This document shows positions 44,725 to 53,026 of a stretch of DNA of 64,000 bases, one piece after another; the stretch's first letter is position 1, and each line of letters starts with the position of its first letter. The DNA comes from Pedobacter sp. PF22-3. Its GTDB lineage: Bacteria > Bacteroidota > Bacteroidia > Sphingobacteriales > Sphingobacteriaceae. Below the pieces are notes generated by a model that searched no databases, was not told the origin of the DNA, and was given only the letters and a program-made list of their open reading frames with translations. Location of the stretch: positions 117,823 to 181,822 of the forward strand of contig NZ_JAPIVP010000011.1 in NCBI RefSeq assembly GCF_026239555.1, in the 5' to 3' direction. A program made the translations under genes and the position numbers.

Positions 44725-44797
44725 TTTTCTTTTTCTTTTACGTTGAGTGTAGCGGTTATAATAAACAAGTATTTACAACATTCACCTCAACACTTTA

Positions 44798-45220
44798 CTA
44801 TGCTTCTACGTAATCTCTACGTACTACGAATTTGGTTTGGATCGGTAATTTCTGAGCAGCTAAACGCAATGCTTCTTTAGCAACTTCTAAAGGCACACCT
44901 TCAGCTTCGAAAATTACGCGTCCAGGTCTTACAACTGCTACCCAATACTCAGGAGCACCTTTACCTTTACCCATACGTACCTCAGCAGGTTTTTTAGTTA
45001 CCGGTTTGTCCGGGAAGATCCTGATCCATACTTGGCCTTCACGTTTCATGAAACGAGTTACGGCAATACGGGCAGCCTCTATCTGACGACTTGTGATCCA
45101 AGTAGCTTCTAGAGATTTGATACCGAAAGATCCGAATGCTAACTCAGCTCCACGAGAAGCTAAACCCTTCATTCTGCCTTTTTGCATCTTCCTGAACTTC
45201 GTTCTTTTTGGCTGTAACAT
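44798..45220 (-). CDS. rplP: 50S ribosomal protein L16
   Basis: The 140-residue protein starts MLQPKRTKFRKMQKGRMKGL and has GKGKGAPEYWVAVVRPGRVI. The conserved Arg in FPDKPVTKKPAEVRMGKGKG is in the site hydroxylated in some bacteria. It follows rpsC by 40 nt. Confidence 0.98.
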   Translation of the reverse strand: MLQPKRTKFRKMQKGRMKGLASRGAELAFGSFGIKSLEATWITSRQIEAARIAVTRFMKREGQVWIRIFPDKPVTKKPAEVRMGKGKGAPEYWVAVVRPGRVIFEAEGVPLEVAKEALRLAAQKLPIQTKFVVRRDYVEA

Positions 45221-45260
45221 TTTATTTTGTTCTAATCGTTAAACGATGTTAATAAATCAA

Positions 45261-46106
45261 TTATTTACGAGGACCTCTGTTAGCGCCTGCGCCACCACCT
45301 CTGTTTGCACCACCTTGGCCTGGACCACGACCACCGCCTTGGTTTCCACCACGTCTGTCGTTACCACCGCCACGGTTATCTCTTCCACCACCACGGTTAT
45401 CTCTTCCACCGAAAGCTGGTTTATCTGATGCGCCTTTTGGACCGTTGTTTGTTGCACCAATGTTTGGAGACAAATCACGTTTTCCATAAACCTCACCTTT
45501 ACAGATCCAAACTTTAACACCTATTTTACCATAAGTAGTTAAGGCTTCAGCTAAAGCGTAGTCGATATCAGCACGGAATGTATGCAAAGGCACTCTTCCT
45601 TCTTTGTACTGCTCAGTACGCGCCATCTCAGCACCACCTAAACGACCAGAAGTCATGATTTTAATACCTTCAGCACCCATACGCATGGTTGATGCGATAG
45701 AAGATTTCATTGCTCTACGGAATGAGATCCTTGCTTCTAATTGTTTTGCAACACCTTCTGCAACTAATTGTGCATCAAGTTCAGGGCGTTTAATTTCAAA
45801 GATGTTAATCTGAATTTCCTTTTTAGTCAATTTCTTTAACTCTTCTTTGATTTTATCAACCTCAGCACCTGCTTTACCGATTACAATACCCGGACGAGCT
45901 GTGTGGATGGTAACCGTGATACGTTTTAACGTACGCTCAATAACCACTTTTGCAACACCGCCTTTTGCGATACGGGCAGAAAGGTATTTTCTTATTTTCT
46001 CATCTTCAACTAATTTATCGGAGTAGTTGTTGCCACCGAACCAGTTAGAATCCCATCCTTTGATAATTCCTAATCTGGCACCTATTGGATTTGCTTTTTG
46101 TCCCAT
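45261..46106 (-). CDS. rpsC: 30S ribosomal protein S3 with a long RGG-rich tail
   Basis: The core (1-215) is normal: MGQKANPIGARLGIIKGWDS, the KH domain (VIERTLKRITVTIHTARPGI) and the C-terminal fold ending VKVWICKGEVYGKRDLSP. After it comes a tail of about 65 residues (DNA 45264-45458) of low complexity with repeated RDNRGGG and RRGG units. At 281 residues it is well above the usual ~210-230. The tail is probably disordered and RNA-binding like eukaryotic RGG boxes; that is inference. Confidence 0.96.
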   Translation of the reverse strand: MGQKANPIGARLGIIKGWDSNWFGGNNYSDKLVEDEKIRKYLSARIAKGGVAKVVIERTLKRITVTIHTARPGIVIGKAGAEVDKIKEELKKLTKKEIQINIFEIKRPELDAQLVAEGVAKQLEARISFRRAMKSSIASTMRMGAEGIKIMTSGRLGGAEMARTEQYKEGRVPLHTFRADIDYALAEALTTYGKIGVKVWICKGEVYGKRDLSPNIGATNNGPKGASDKPAFGGRDNRGGGRDNRGGGNDRRGGNQGGGRGPGQGGANRGGGAGANRGPRK

Positions 46107-46113
46107 TTCCTAA

Positions 46114-46476
46114 TTAGTTTTGAGTTGTTTCTGTATTTTTACTATCTACAATCAGCGTTACGTGGTTAGAACGTTTACGAATTCTATATCCACGGCCTTG
46201 AGGAGCTGGACGTAAGCGTTTTAACTGACGGCCACCATCAACCATTACTGTTTTTACAAAAAGTTGGTTTTCTTCAGGGCGGGCACCTTCATTTTTAGAT
46301 TCCCAGTTTTTGATAGCAGATAATAATAATTTCTCAACTCTTATTGCTGCTTCTTTATTGGTAAACTTTAAAATGCTCAATGCTTTTTCTACACGTTCAC
46401 CTCTGATAAGATCTACAACCAAACGCATCTTACGCGGTGAGGTTGGACAATTGTTTAATTTTGCTATTGCTTCCAT
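46114..46476 (-). CDS. rplV: 50S ribosomal protein L22
   Basis: The 120-residue protein has NNCPTSPRKMRLVVDLIRGE and the tunnel-lining hairpin QLKRLRPAPQGRGYRIRKRS. It follows rpsS by 7 nt. Confidence 0.98.
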   Translation of the reverse strand: MEAIAKLNNCPTSPRKMRLVVDLIRGERVEKALSILKFTNKEAAIRVEKLLLSAIKNWESKNEGARPEENQLFVKTVMVDGGRQLKRLRPAPQGRGYRIRKRSNHVTLIVDSKNTETTQN

Positions 46477-46483
46477 TGTCTAA

Positions 46484-46750
46484 TTATTTTTTCTTTTCAG
46501 CGTGTCCTCTGAATGTTCTGGTTGGAGCAAATTCTCCCAACTTGTGACCAACCATGTTTTCTGTAACATACACAGGGATAAACTTGTTACCGTTGTGTAC
46601 TGCAAATGTATGATTAACGAAATCTGGTGATATCATTGATCTGCGTGACCAAGTTTTGATTACAGACTTTTTGCCTGAATCATTCATAGAGTTTACTTTT
46701 TTCTCTACGTTATGGTCAATATAAGGTCCTTTTTTTATCGAACGAGCCAT
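46484..46750 (-). CDS. rpsS: 30S ribosomal protein S19
   Basis: The 88-residue protein starts MARSIKKGPYIDHNVEKKVN and contains IKTWSRRSMISPDFVNHTFA and FAPTRTFRGHA. Its ATG overlaps the rplB stop by one base. Confidence 0.98.
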   Translation of the reverse strand: MARSIKKGPYIDHNVEKKVNSMNDSGKKSVIKTWSRRSMISPDFVNHTFAVHNGNKFIPVYVTENMVGHKLGEFAPTRTFRGHAEKKK

Positions 46751-47574
46751 TATTTCTTCCTTCTCTCTATGATGTAACGATTAGAATATTTTTTAAGTTC
46801 TCTGGTTTTGTAGCCTTTAGCTAAAACGCCATTTCTTGAACGTGGGTGACCACCTGATGATCTACCTTCACCACCACCCATTGGGTGATCTACTGGGTTC
46901 ATCGCTACCGGTCTAGTTCTCGGACGACGGCCCAACCAACGCTTACGACCTGCTTTACCTAATACTTCGTTTGCGTGATCTGAGTTAGATACAGCACCGA
47001 TAGTAGCCAGACAAGTAGTCAGGATTAAACGGGTTTCGCCTGAAGGCATTTTTAAAGTAGCATATTTACCATCGCGGGCAGCTAATTGTGCATAAGCACC
47101 TGCACTACGAGCCAATTGTGCTCCTTTTCCAGGGTGGATCTCCACGTTGTGGATGATAGAACCTAATGGAATGTTCGATAATTTTAAAGTGTTACCTACT
47201 TCTGGTGCTGCTTTGTCGCCCGATAATAATACCGAACCAACTTGCAATCCTTCAGGAGCGATGATATAACGCTTCTCGCCATCTGCATAATGTAATAATG
47301 CGATGCGGGCAGTACGGTTTGGATCGTATTCAACAGTAGCTACTGTTGCAGGAATATCGAATTTATCGCGTTTGAAGTCGATTAAACGATATGATTTTTT
47401 GTGACCACCGCCCATGTAGCGCATAGTCATTTTTCCTGTATTGTTACGTCCACCAGACTTTTTTGATGATACAACCAATGATTTTTCGGGCTTGGTTGCT
47501 GTAATCTCCGTAAAACTAGCACCAACTCTGAAGCGGGTACCTGGAGTAACTGGTTTAAATTTTCTTAAGCCCAT
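46750..47574 (-). CDS. rplB: 50S ribosomal protein L2
   Basis: The 274-residue protein carries the conserved GGGHKKSYRLIDFKRDKFDI and the C-terminal signature RPVAMNPVDHPMGGGEGRSS, including the His near the peptidyl-transferase centre. It follows rplW by about 20 nt. Confidence 0.98.
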   Translation of the reverse strand: MGLRKFKPVTPGTRFRVGASFTEITATKPEKSLVVSSKKSGGRNNTGKMTMRYMGGGHKKSYRLIDFKRDKFDIPATVATVEYDPNRTARIALLHYADGEKRYIIAPEGLQVGSVLLSGDKAAPEVGNTLKLSNIPLGSIIHNVEIHPGKGAQLARSAGAYAQLAARDGKYATLKMPSGETRLILTTCLATIGAVSNSDHANEVLGKAGRKRWLGRRPRTRPVAMNPVDHPMGGGEGRSSGGHPRSRNGVLAKGYKTRELKKYSNRYIIERRKK

Positions 47575-47594
47575 AGTTATAATGAATTATTAAA

Positions 47595-47885
47595 TTAAAG
47601 GGTTGCGTAATAATCTATTGTTTCGCCGTCTTTTAACGTTACGATTGCTTTTTTGTATTTCGGGCTACGGCCAGATACAAAACCTGCTTTAGTGTAACGA
47701 GATTTAGCTTTTCCATCAACAACCATTGTGTTAACTGCAACGATGGTTACACCGTACAATTTCTCAATAGCAGCTTTGATTTGGATTTTGTTAGCCTTGT
47801 GGTTAACACTGAACGTGAAACGGTTAGATTTCTCAGATAAAGCTGAAGCTTTTTCGGTTAATATTGGTTTTTTTAAAATTTCCAT
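47595..47885 (-). CDS. rplW: 50S ribosomal protein L23
   Basis: The 96-residue protein starts MEILKKPILTEKASALSEKS and has IEKLYGVTIVAVNTMVVDGK. A TTG four codons upstream extends the frame into rplD; the ATG at 47885, 1 nt after the rplD stop, is preferred. L23 is the docking site for trigger factor and SRP. Confidence 0.97.
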   Translation of the reverse strand: MEILKKPILTEKASALSEKSNRFTFSVNHKANKIQIKAAIEKLYGVTIVAVNTMVVDGKAKSRYTKAGFVSGRSPKYKKAIVTLKDGETIDYYATL

Positions 47886-47886
47886 A

Positions 47887-48516
47887 TTATTTGGCAAACG
47901 CCTCCTCCAAAGTTTTAACAGAATCAGCAGTTAACACAAGTACACCAGCGTTTAATACATCATAAGTATTTAAATCTGCTGCAGAGATTACTTTAGTTTT
48001 CTGAACGTTTCTGCTTGATAAATAGATATTATTATTTTGTGCAGGTAAAACCAACAAAGTTTTTTGATTATCTACTTTTAAAGCAGCCAATAAACTTGTA
48101 TAGTTTTTAGTTTTAATTGTATCGAAGTTGAAATCTTCTAAAACCACCACGTTATTGTCTTTTGCTTTATAAGCTAAAGCCGATTTACGTGCTAATGATT
48201 TTAATTTCTTGTTCAATTTAAAACTGTAATCACGTGGCTGAGGACCGAAAACACGACCACCACCGTTAAATAACGGAGATTTAATGCTACCAGCACGGGC
48301 ACCACCTGTACCTTTTTGTTTGTATAGTTTGCGGGTTGAACCAGCAATCTCATTACGTTGTTTAGATTTGTGAGTACCTTGACGTTGGTTAGCCAAATAC
48401 TGTTTTACATCTAAATAAATCGCGTGGTCGTTAGGCTCGATACCAAATACCGATTCAGGAAGTTGCACCTTGGCACCTGTTTCTTTACCTGAAATGTTTA
48501 ATACTTTAACTTCCAT
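47887..48516 (-). CDS. rplD: 50S ribosomal protein L4
   Basis: The 209-residue protein has the L4 loop signature RNEIAGSTRKLYKQKGTGGA and GGRVFGPQPRDYSFKLNKKL. In E. coli L4 represses the S10 operon at its leader; this gene is second in the local unit behind rplC. It follows rplC by 4 nt. Confidence 0.98.
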   Translation of the reverse strand: MEVKVLNISGKETGAKVQLPESVFGIEPNDHAIYLDVKQYLANQRQGTHKSKQRNEIAGSTRKLYKQKGTGGARAGSIKSPLFNGGGRVFGPQPRDYSFKLNKKLKSLARKSALAYKAKDNNVVVLEDFNFDTIKTKNYTSLLAALKVDNQKTLLVLPAQNNNIYLSSRNVQKTKVISAADLNTYDVLNAGVLVLTADSVKTLEEAFAK

Positions 48517-48520
48517 CTGA

Positions 48521-49138
48521 TTATTTGTCTAAGATTACGTAAGAACCTTTAGCTCCTGGAATGGAACCACTAACTACTAATAAGTTTTGCTCAGCATAAA
48601 CTTTCAAAACCTGTAAGTTCTGAACTTTTACCCTGTCTCCACCTGTTCTTCCAGCCATGCGCATTCCTTTGAATACACGTGATGGGAATGATGATGCTCC
48701 CAATGAACCTGGGGCACGTAAACGGTTATGCTGACCGTGAGTCTGCATACCAACACCGGCAAATCCGTGGCGTTTTACAACACCTTGAAAACCTTTACCT
48801 TTTGAGGTACCTACAACATCAACAAAATCGCCTTCTGCGAATGCGTCAACGGTTACCACGTCACCTAAATTAAGTGAAGTTGTAAACGAATCGAATTCTA
48901 CCAGCTTGCGTTTCGGAGTTGTGTTTGCTTTCGCGAAATGGCCTTTTAACGGTTGAGTTGTGTTTTTCTCTTTTTTCTCATCATAACCCAGTTGGATTGA
49001 TGAATACCCGTCTTTTTCTTCGGTCTTTACTTGTGTAACTACACAAGGCCCAGCCTCGATTACCGTACAAGGAATGTTTCTTCCTTCGGCATCAAAGATA
49101 CTGGTCATTCCTACTTTTTTTCCAATAATTCCTGACAT
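48521..49138 (-). CDS. rplC: 50S ribosomal protein L3
   Basis: The 205-residue protein starts MSGIIGKKVGMTSIFDAEGR and has GKGFQGVVKRHGFAGVGMQT and HGQHNRLRAPGSLGASSFPS. A 30-codon upstream extension of the frame lies in the leader and promoter and is unconserved, so the ATG at 49138 is used. It is the first gene of the cluster here; rpsJ, its usual upstream neighbour, is 8.7 kb away. A consensus promoter lies about 80 nt upstream. Confidence 0.97.
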   Translation of the reverse strand: MSGIIGKKVGMTSIFDAEGRNIPCTVIEAGPCVVTQVKTEEKDGYSSIQLGYDEKKEKNTTQPLKGHFAKANTTPKRKLVEFDSFTTSLNLGDVVTVDAFAEGDFVDVVGTSKGKGFQGVVKRHGFAGVGMQTHGQHNRLRAPGSLGASSFPSRVFKGMRMAGRTGGDRVKVQNLQVLKVYAEQNLLVVSGSIPGAKGSYVILDK

Positions 49139-49209
49139 TTTATCTTTTCTTTTTAACACCCATCGAAGCAGTAGGGCTTCGTTCAAGGTGGTTGTACATC
49201 CCCCGAAAG
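49139..49209 (-). other. Possible structured leader of the rplC operon
   Basis: The predicted ~70-nt 5' UTR contains CGAAGC-CCTACT-GCTTCG, a perfect 6-bp hairpin. Flanking AACCACC and GGGTGTT could extend it imperfectly. An L4- or L3-binding autoregulatory leader is possible but not shown. Confidence 0.4.
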
Positions 49210-49215
49210 GGACGG

Positions 49216-49246
49216 CAAAGATAGGCAAGAATTATTAATTTTCAAA
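49216..49246 (-). promoter_or_regulatory. Consensus Bacteroidota promoter of the rplC operon
   Basis: On the minus strand the region reads TTTG, 19 nt spacer, TATCTTTG: a full match to the TTTG-N19-TAnnTTTG consensus. The expected start site is near 49209-49211. Confidence 0.85.
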
Positions 49247-49578
49247 TAGTTAGCTAAATATTTTTTCAAATAAATTGCTGATATGATGGGATTTAACTTA
49301 AAAATGGATGCCAATGGGCTATTATAGCGTTTAAGGCAATAGTTATATATTTGACTGAAAGCGCTTTATCCTTAGTTTTCAATAAAAAAAAAGCATAAAA
49401 TCTAACGTAAACTGCGGTCATGAATTGTTTTACAAAAATAGCCTATAGAGAGTTTTATGAAACCATAAACAATCATGTTATCCGAAAACAAACCACCATA
49501 TATAATCGCTTTATCAATGTCGTTTTTAATCTTGTCCATTTCTCAGGCTGAACAATTACAACATTGCTATTTGAAAAA
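49247..49578. other. 332 bp intergenic region, no gene recognised
   Basis: An isolated TATATTTG (49346-49353, plus strand) matches a -7 box, but no gene follows on that strand. A 35-codon frame at 49475-49582 overlaps the next gene and has no support. Confidence 0.5.
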
Positions 49579-49974
49579 TTAATGCGCTATCCCACCGTTA
49601 AGGCTAATGGTTATAATAGCTAAAATAATAAATCCTATCAGCACATATAGGTAATCACGTTCAATCAAAAAGCTAAAGATGGCAAAAACGATGCGCGCAA
49701 TCGGTGTAAAAATAAGCATGAGTATGCCGAACTGTACAATAGCATCACCCTGAAAACTAGCTACTCCCTTAAATATGCCCAAAATGGAAGAAAACTTACT
49801 AAGTTCCGGTTTGAAAACTTTATAGTCGGTAATGGCTCCTTTATTATGGATGAGGAAAATGGCACCGCCGATTAAAACGATGGACATCGAAATGATTACG
49901 CCTGCACGTAAAAGCGTGCCGAGAATTACCTGGATATCCTTATCGTTCAGATTTTCTTTTTTTGCTGTATCCAT
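49579..49974 (-). CDS. DUF1634 membrane protein
   Basis: The 131-residue protein has three hydrophobic helices (about 18-42, 78-100, 105-128) and the DUF1634 pattern LGTLLRAGVIISMSIVLIGG and VQFGILMLIFTPIARIVFAI. It starts inside the stop codon of the TSUP gene (TAATG). DUF1634 proteins are recurrently encoded beside TauE/SafE exporters, so it is probably an accessory subunit. Confidence 0.88.
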   Translation of the reverse strand: MDTAKKENLNDKDIQVILGTLLRAGVIISMSIVLIGGAIFLIHNKGAITDYKVFKPELSKFSSILGIFKGVASFQGDAIVQFGILMLIFTPIARIVFAIFSFLIERDYLYVLIGFIILAIITISLNGGIAH

Positions 49975-50807
49975 TATAATCCACTTATTCCTTTATAAAT
50001 CATCTGTAATGCCAAAAAAGCAACTACAACGGCAAATACAATTTTAAGTTTATCGGTTTTGGCCTTTACCAATACTTTCGAGCCTACTGTTGCTCCTGTT
50101 AAAACACCAATACACACGGGCATGGCAATGCCGGGATCAATCTGGCCACGGTGCAGATAAACCACTGCACTGGCTGCTGCCGTTACGCCCATCATAAAAT
50201 TACTGGTTGTGGTTGATACCTTAAAGGGTAATCGCATAATATTATCCATTGCAATTACCTTTAGTGCCCCACTTCCAATGCCCAGTAAGCCTGATAAGGT
50301 TCCGGCAAAAAGCATCATTAAAAAACCTCCCGGAACATGTTTTACAGCATAGGAACGATCAACACCTTTATCGGGATAAGATCCGTTGAGTCTAAAAAAC
50401 CTGGCCCATTTATCGGTATCTTCCAATGTAGTGTGATCTACCTTTTTCTTTAAAGTCATGATAGCCGAAAAGATTAAAATACAGCCAAACAGAATAGCAA
50501 TATAGTTTGCATTCAGGTAAACGGCTACAATTGCGCCGCAAATGGCACCTATGGTTGTAGCGATTTCCAAAAACATCCCGATCCGGATATTGGTAATGCC
50601 CTCTTTTACATAAGCAGCAGCTGAACCTGAAGAGGTAGCAATAACCGAAACAATGGATGCGCCAATGGCATAATGAATATCGACACCCAGGGCCAAAGTA
50701 AGCAAGGGAATGATGATTACCCCCCCGCCTAAACCAGTTAGCGAACCTAATAATCCGGCTAAAAAAGCACCTAATAAAACGATAATGGTAAACAGCAATA
50801 CCGACAT
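49974..50807 (-). CDS. TauE/SafE (TSUP) family exporter
   Basis: The 277-residue membrane protein has two repeats of four helices, typical of TSUP. The repeat motifs are LGSLTGLGGGVIIIPLLTL and LSGLLGIGSGALKVIAMDN. Members export sulfite, sulfoacetate or other sulfur or C2 organic anions. The substrate is unknown. A TATATTTG box ends 5 nt before the ATG. The DUF1634 gene follows with a one-base overlap. Confidence 0.9.
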   Translation of the reverse strand: MSVLLFTIIVLLGAFLAGLLGSLTGLGGGVIIIPLLTLALGVDIHYAIGASIVSVIATSSGSAAAYVKEGITNIRIGMFLEIATTIGAICGAIVAVYLNANYIAILFGCILIFSAIMTLKKKVDHTTLEDTDKWARFFRLNGSYPDKGVDRSYAVKHVPGGFLMMLFAGTLSGLLGIGSGALKVIAMDNIMRLPFKVSTTTSNFMMGVTAAASAVVYLHRGQIDPGIAMPVCIGVLTGATVGSKVLVKAKTDKLKIVFAVVVAFLALQMIYKGISGL

Positions 50808-50812
50808 GTGGG

Positions 50813-50820
50813 CAAATATA
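50813..50820 (-). promoter_or_regulatory. -7 promoter element 5 nt before the TSUP-exporter ATG
   Basis: TATATTTG on the minus strand fits TAnnTTTG. The position predicts a transcript starting at or beside the ATG. Confidence 0.5.
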
Positions 50821-50896
50821 AGTCACTTGTTTTGGCGAAACGAAGGATTTAGGGAATAAAATAAAGTCTATATGGTATATGGATAAATAGAATTTT

Positions 50897-51000
50897 GAAT
50901 GAGTGAATGATTGAGTAGGTGAGTTTTATAAGAGAGAATAATAGGCGTTTACTCATTCAGTAATTGATTCATTCAAAATTCAATAATTCTCTCATTCCAT
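50897..51000. repeat. ATTCA/TGAAT-rich imperfect inverted repeat
   Basis: GAATGAGTGAATGATTGAG (50897-50915) is answered by ACTCATTCAGTAATTGATTC and CTCTCATTCC downstream. Similar words recur at 62334-62385 and 62888-62940. Confidence 0.5.
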
Positions 51001-51002
51001 AA

Positions 51003-51590
51003 TTACTTATAAAGCTTGCTTTCCTTATTCAAATCAACATCCCGAAAACTTTCAAGTAGTTCGAAAGCAATTTGCCTAACTGTTTCGGCTATTGGGGAAA
51101 TCGTTGATTTGTTGCCATTGCCATCTTTAACTGTCCAGCCTGAAGTGTTTAGCAATAACGGACTGGAACTAGCCAGCGATTTAATTATTTTAGCTCTTGT
51201 AAAAGCAATACTATCAGAATCAATAATTACTTTTTTATTGTTCCACCAGTTTTCCTGCGATACGGTTGTTAAAGCAGAACGATCTAATTTGGCCAAATAA
51301 CTCCAGTTTTTCCCGGCACGATGTGCTAATTTTAATAAGCCGATAAAATTGGTAAGGCTTTTGGAGTTGTAAATCTCAGAACTGCAATACATATCTAGGT
51401 TACTTAATTTAAGCTGACTTACCAATGCTTTTGCCTGATTGGAGTTATGGAAAATCACCATGATTCGCTCTGCAATCGGATAGATAACAGATTCGTTTCC
51501 GTTATCGTATTCACCACAAAGTATTTCTATCTCTTTTAGTTCTCGCTCCAGCTGCGAAAGCAGTTCAGGTTTATTTAAAGTGGCTTTCAT
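51003..51590 (-). CDS. Protein of unknown function
   Basis: I do not recognise this 195-residue protein. It is soluble, with no signal peptide or membrane segment. An alpha-helical N-terminus (LLSQLERELKEIEILCGEYD) leads into mixed alpha/beta sequence. The longest frame begins at a TTG two codons upstream; the ATG at 51590 (MKATLNKPEL) is preferred. It lies 9 nt downstream of the prephenate dehydrogenase-like gene on the same strand, so co-transcription is likely, but a role in aromatic amino-acid synthesis would be speculation. Confidence 0.7.
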   Translation of the reverse strand: MKATLNKPELLSQLERELKEIEILCGEYDNGNESVIYPIAERIMVIFHNSNQAKALVSQLKLSNLDMYCSSEIYNSKSLTNFIGLLKLAHRAGKNWSYLAKLDRSALTTVSQENWWNNKKVIIDSDSIAFTRAKIIKSLASSSPLLLNTSGWTVKDGNGNKSTISPIAETVRQIAFELLESFRDVDLNKESKLYK

Positions 51591-51599
51591 CCCCAATGG

Positions 51600-52856
51600 T
51601 TACTTCCCCAACCTTTTAATCATCTCCGCACTTAAATCCCTGCCATCATTTAAACGATTGGCAAAAAATGATTTGGCTGCTTCGAAATGTTCTTTGTAGC
51701 CTTTTAAATCACCATAGCCAATAATCGATGCCCATTCGTGCACGGCGGTATGGAATTCTAAATCATCACCACGGATAGATTTATCATATAAAGCGGTATG
51801 AATCGATTCTTCGAGCATTTCTTCATTCTTGAAAAGATATTCGGCAATACCTAATCTCAATTTAAAAGGAGGCGTTTGGCAGATCAGGTTATCGTAAGGA
51901 TTTACGCCCATTTTATACCAGGCATATACCATACTTAATAAACTAAGATGTGAATTGGGTTTTTGCTTATGGCTGGCATCCGATAGACTGAATTCTTTCA
52001 TGATCTTATCATCCAACAGTAAAAGCGAACGGCTTTCATGAAAAACGAAATCGCGGGCTGCATAGATTTTCTCTCTAAATCCAGCTTCATTTTCACAGAT
52101 CATCAACTTAAAGAGTTCAGATTCTGCCTGAGCATAATATTTTACCTGTTTTTGTGCATAAGGATTTAAAATAGCCAAACCGGCATAAATGTGCGATTTA
52201 TAGCTAAAAATTCTCAGGGTAGTCAGAATCTTTACGTTATCAATGCCACCTGCATAAGCAGGATTATCCCAGGGGAAGAAACCCGCATTCTTCCAGGCAG
52301 AGCCCATGCTCTCAAAACCCATGTGCGTAACCGCTTGCGTATCGGCTACAATACGATCATGCTCCCTGTAATCGTCCATTTCGATGATGTTCGATTTTAA
52401 AGATTTATAGATCTCAAGCGCCTGCGCATAAACCTCATCGGTAGCACGGTGACGCACCACCACAAGCGTTTGTCCCTCCGGACTAAAAGCCGGACCATGC
52501 AAAGAGTGGCAGGTTACAATCTGGGTATCTTCTGGAAGGTGTTTTTCAAAAGCAGCAATTTCCGGGTGTTTAACAGAAGTTTGTCCGGCAACAATGGCAC
52601 CATATTTTGTTGAGCGGGCAAAAGTAGCCACCACTTCATCAATTTTTTCGGCTTCAACACAGTAAATGATAAAATCAGATTTACGTGCCACCTCATGGCC
52701 ATCAATTAAAATTTCGATTCCTTTTGGTTCAAGCTCATTTTTTAAATCTGTAAAACGAAAAGGCATATCTGCCCCACACACCTTGTAACCAGCATTTACA
52801 AACGATAAAGCGTACAATTTGCCCATATCGCCCATACCAATAATTCCTATTTGCAT
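51600..52856 (-). CDS. Prephenate dehydrogenase, fungal Tyr1-like type
   Basis: The 418-residue protein has an N-terminal NAD(P) Rossmann motif (GIIGMGDMG, residues 4-12). The order of blocks resembles what I recall of yeast Tyr1: GQTSVKHPEIAAFEKHLP, CHSLHGPAFSPEGQ, IVADTQAVTHMGFESMGSAW, SRSLLLLDD, PNSHLSLLSMV, GVNPYDNLICQTPPF and the C-terminal EMIKRLGK. It would convert prephenate to 4-hydroxyphenylpyruvate for tyrosine synthesis. Bacterial TyrA is shorter (about 280-370) and differs in these blocks. A -7 box ends 4 nt before the ATG. Confidence 0.82.
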   Translation of the reverse strand: MQIGIIGMGDMGKLYALSFVNAGYKVCGADMPFRFTDLKNELEPKGIEILIDGHEVARKSDFIIYCVEAEKIDEVVATFARSTKYGAIVAGQTSVKHPEIAAFEKHLPEDTQIVTCHSLHGPAFSPEGQTLVVVRHRATDEVYAQALEIYKSLKSNIIEMDDYREHDRIVADTQAVTHMGFESMGSAWKNAGFFPWDNPAYAGGIDNVKILTTLRIFSYKSHIYAGLAILNPYAQKQVKYYAQAESELFKLMICENEAGFREKIYAARDFVFHESRSLLLLDDKIMKEFSLSDASHKQKPNSHLSLLSMVYAWYKMGVNPYDNLICQTPPFKLRLGIAEYLFKNEEMLEESIHTALYDKSIRGDDLEFHTAVHEWASIIGYGDLKGYKEHFEAAKSFFANRLNDGRDLSAEMIKRLGK

Positions 52857-52860
52857 GAAA

Positions 52861-52868
52861 CAAATGTA
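52861..52868 (-). promoter_or_regulatory. -7 promoter element 4 nt before the prephenate dehydrogenase ATG
   Basis: TACATTTG on the minus strand fits TAnnTTTG. No TTTG element is evident at the usual distance. Confidence 0.5.
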
Positions 52869-53026
52869 ACCTATCGCAAATAATTTTATAATAAAACTTA
52901 GATAAAATTGTTATTTAGAATGTTAAACCCATATAATTTTATCGATTTGCCAAAATCTTAAACAATTTTATTAACCGCAAAATAGATAAACATGTAGTTT
53001 TACAAGCTAATACCTATATTTAAACT

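Noticed and set aside
45246..45520. Frames rich in Val/Thr/His opposite the S3 tail
   Set aside because: They are shadows of the low-complexity RGG-coding stretch and mirror its repeat pattern.
49139..49228. A 30-residue N-terminal extension of L3
   Set aside because: It runs through the promoter and leader and is not part of the conserved L3 sequence; the ATG at 49138 is better.
49346..49353. A TATATTTG promoter-like box on the plus strand
   Set aside because: No plus-strand gene or terminator follows within several hundred bases, and single boxes are expected by chance in A+T-rich DNA.
49475..49582. A 35-codon frame starting MLSENKPPYIIAL
   Set aside because: It overlaps the end of the DUF1634 gene on the other strand, has no ribosome site and shows no family features.
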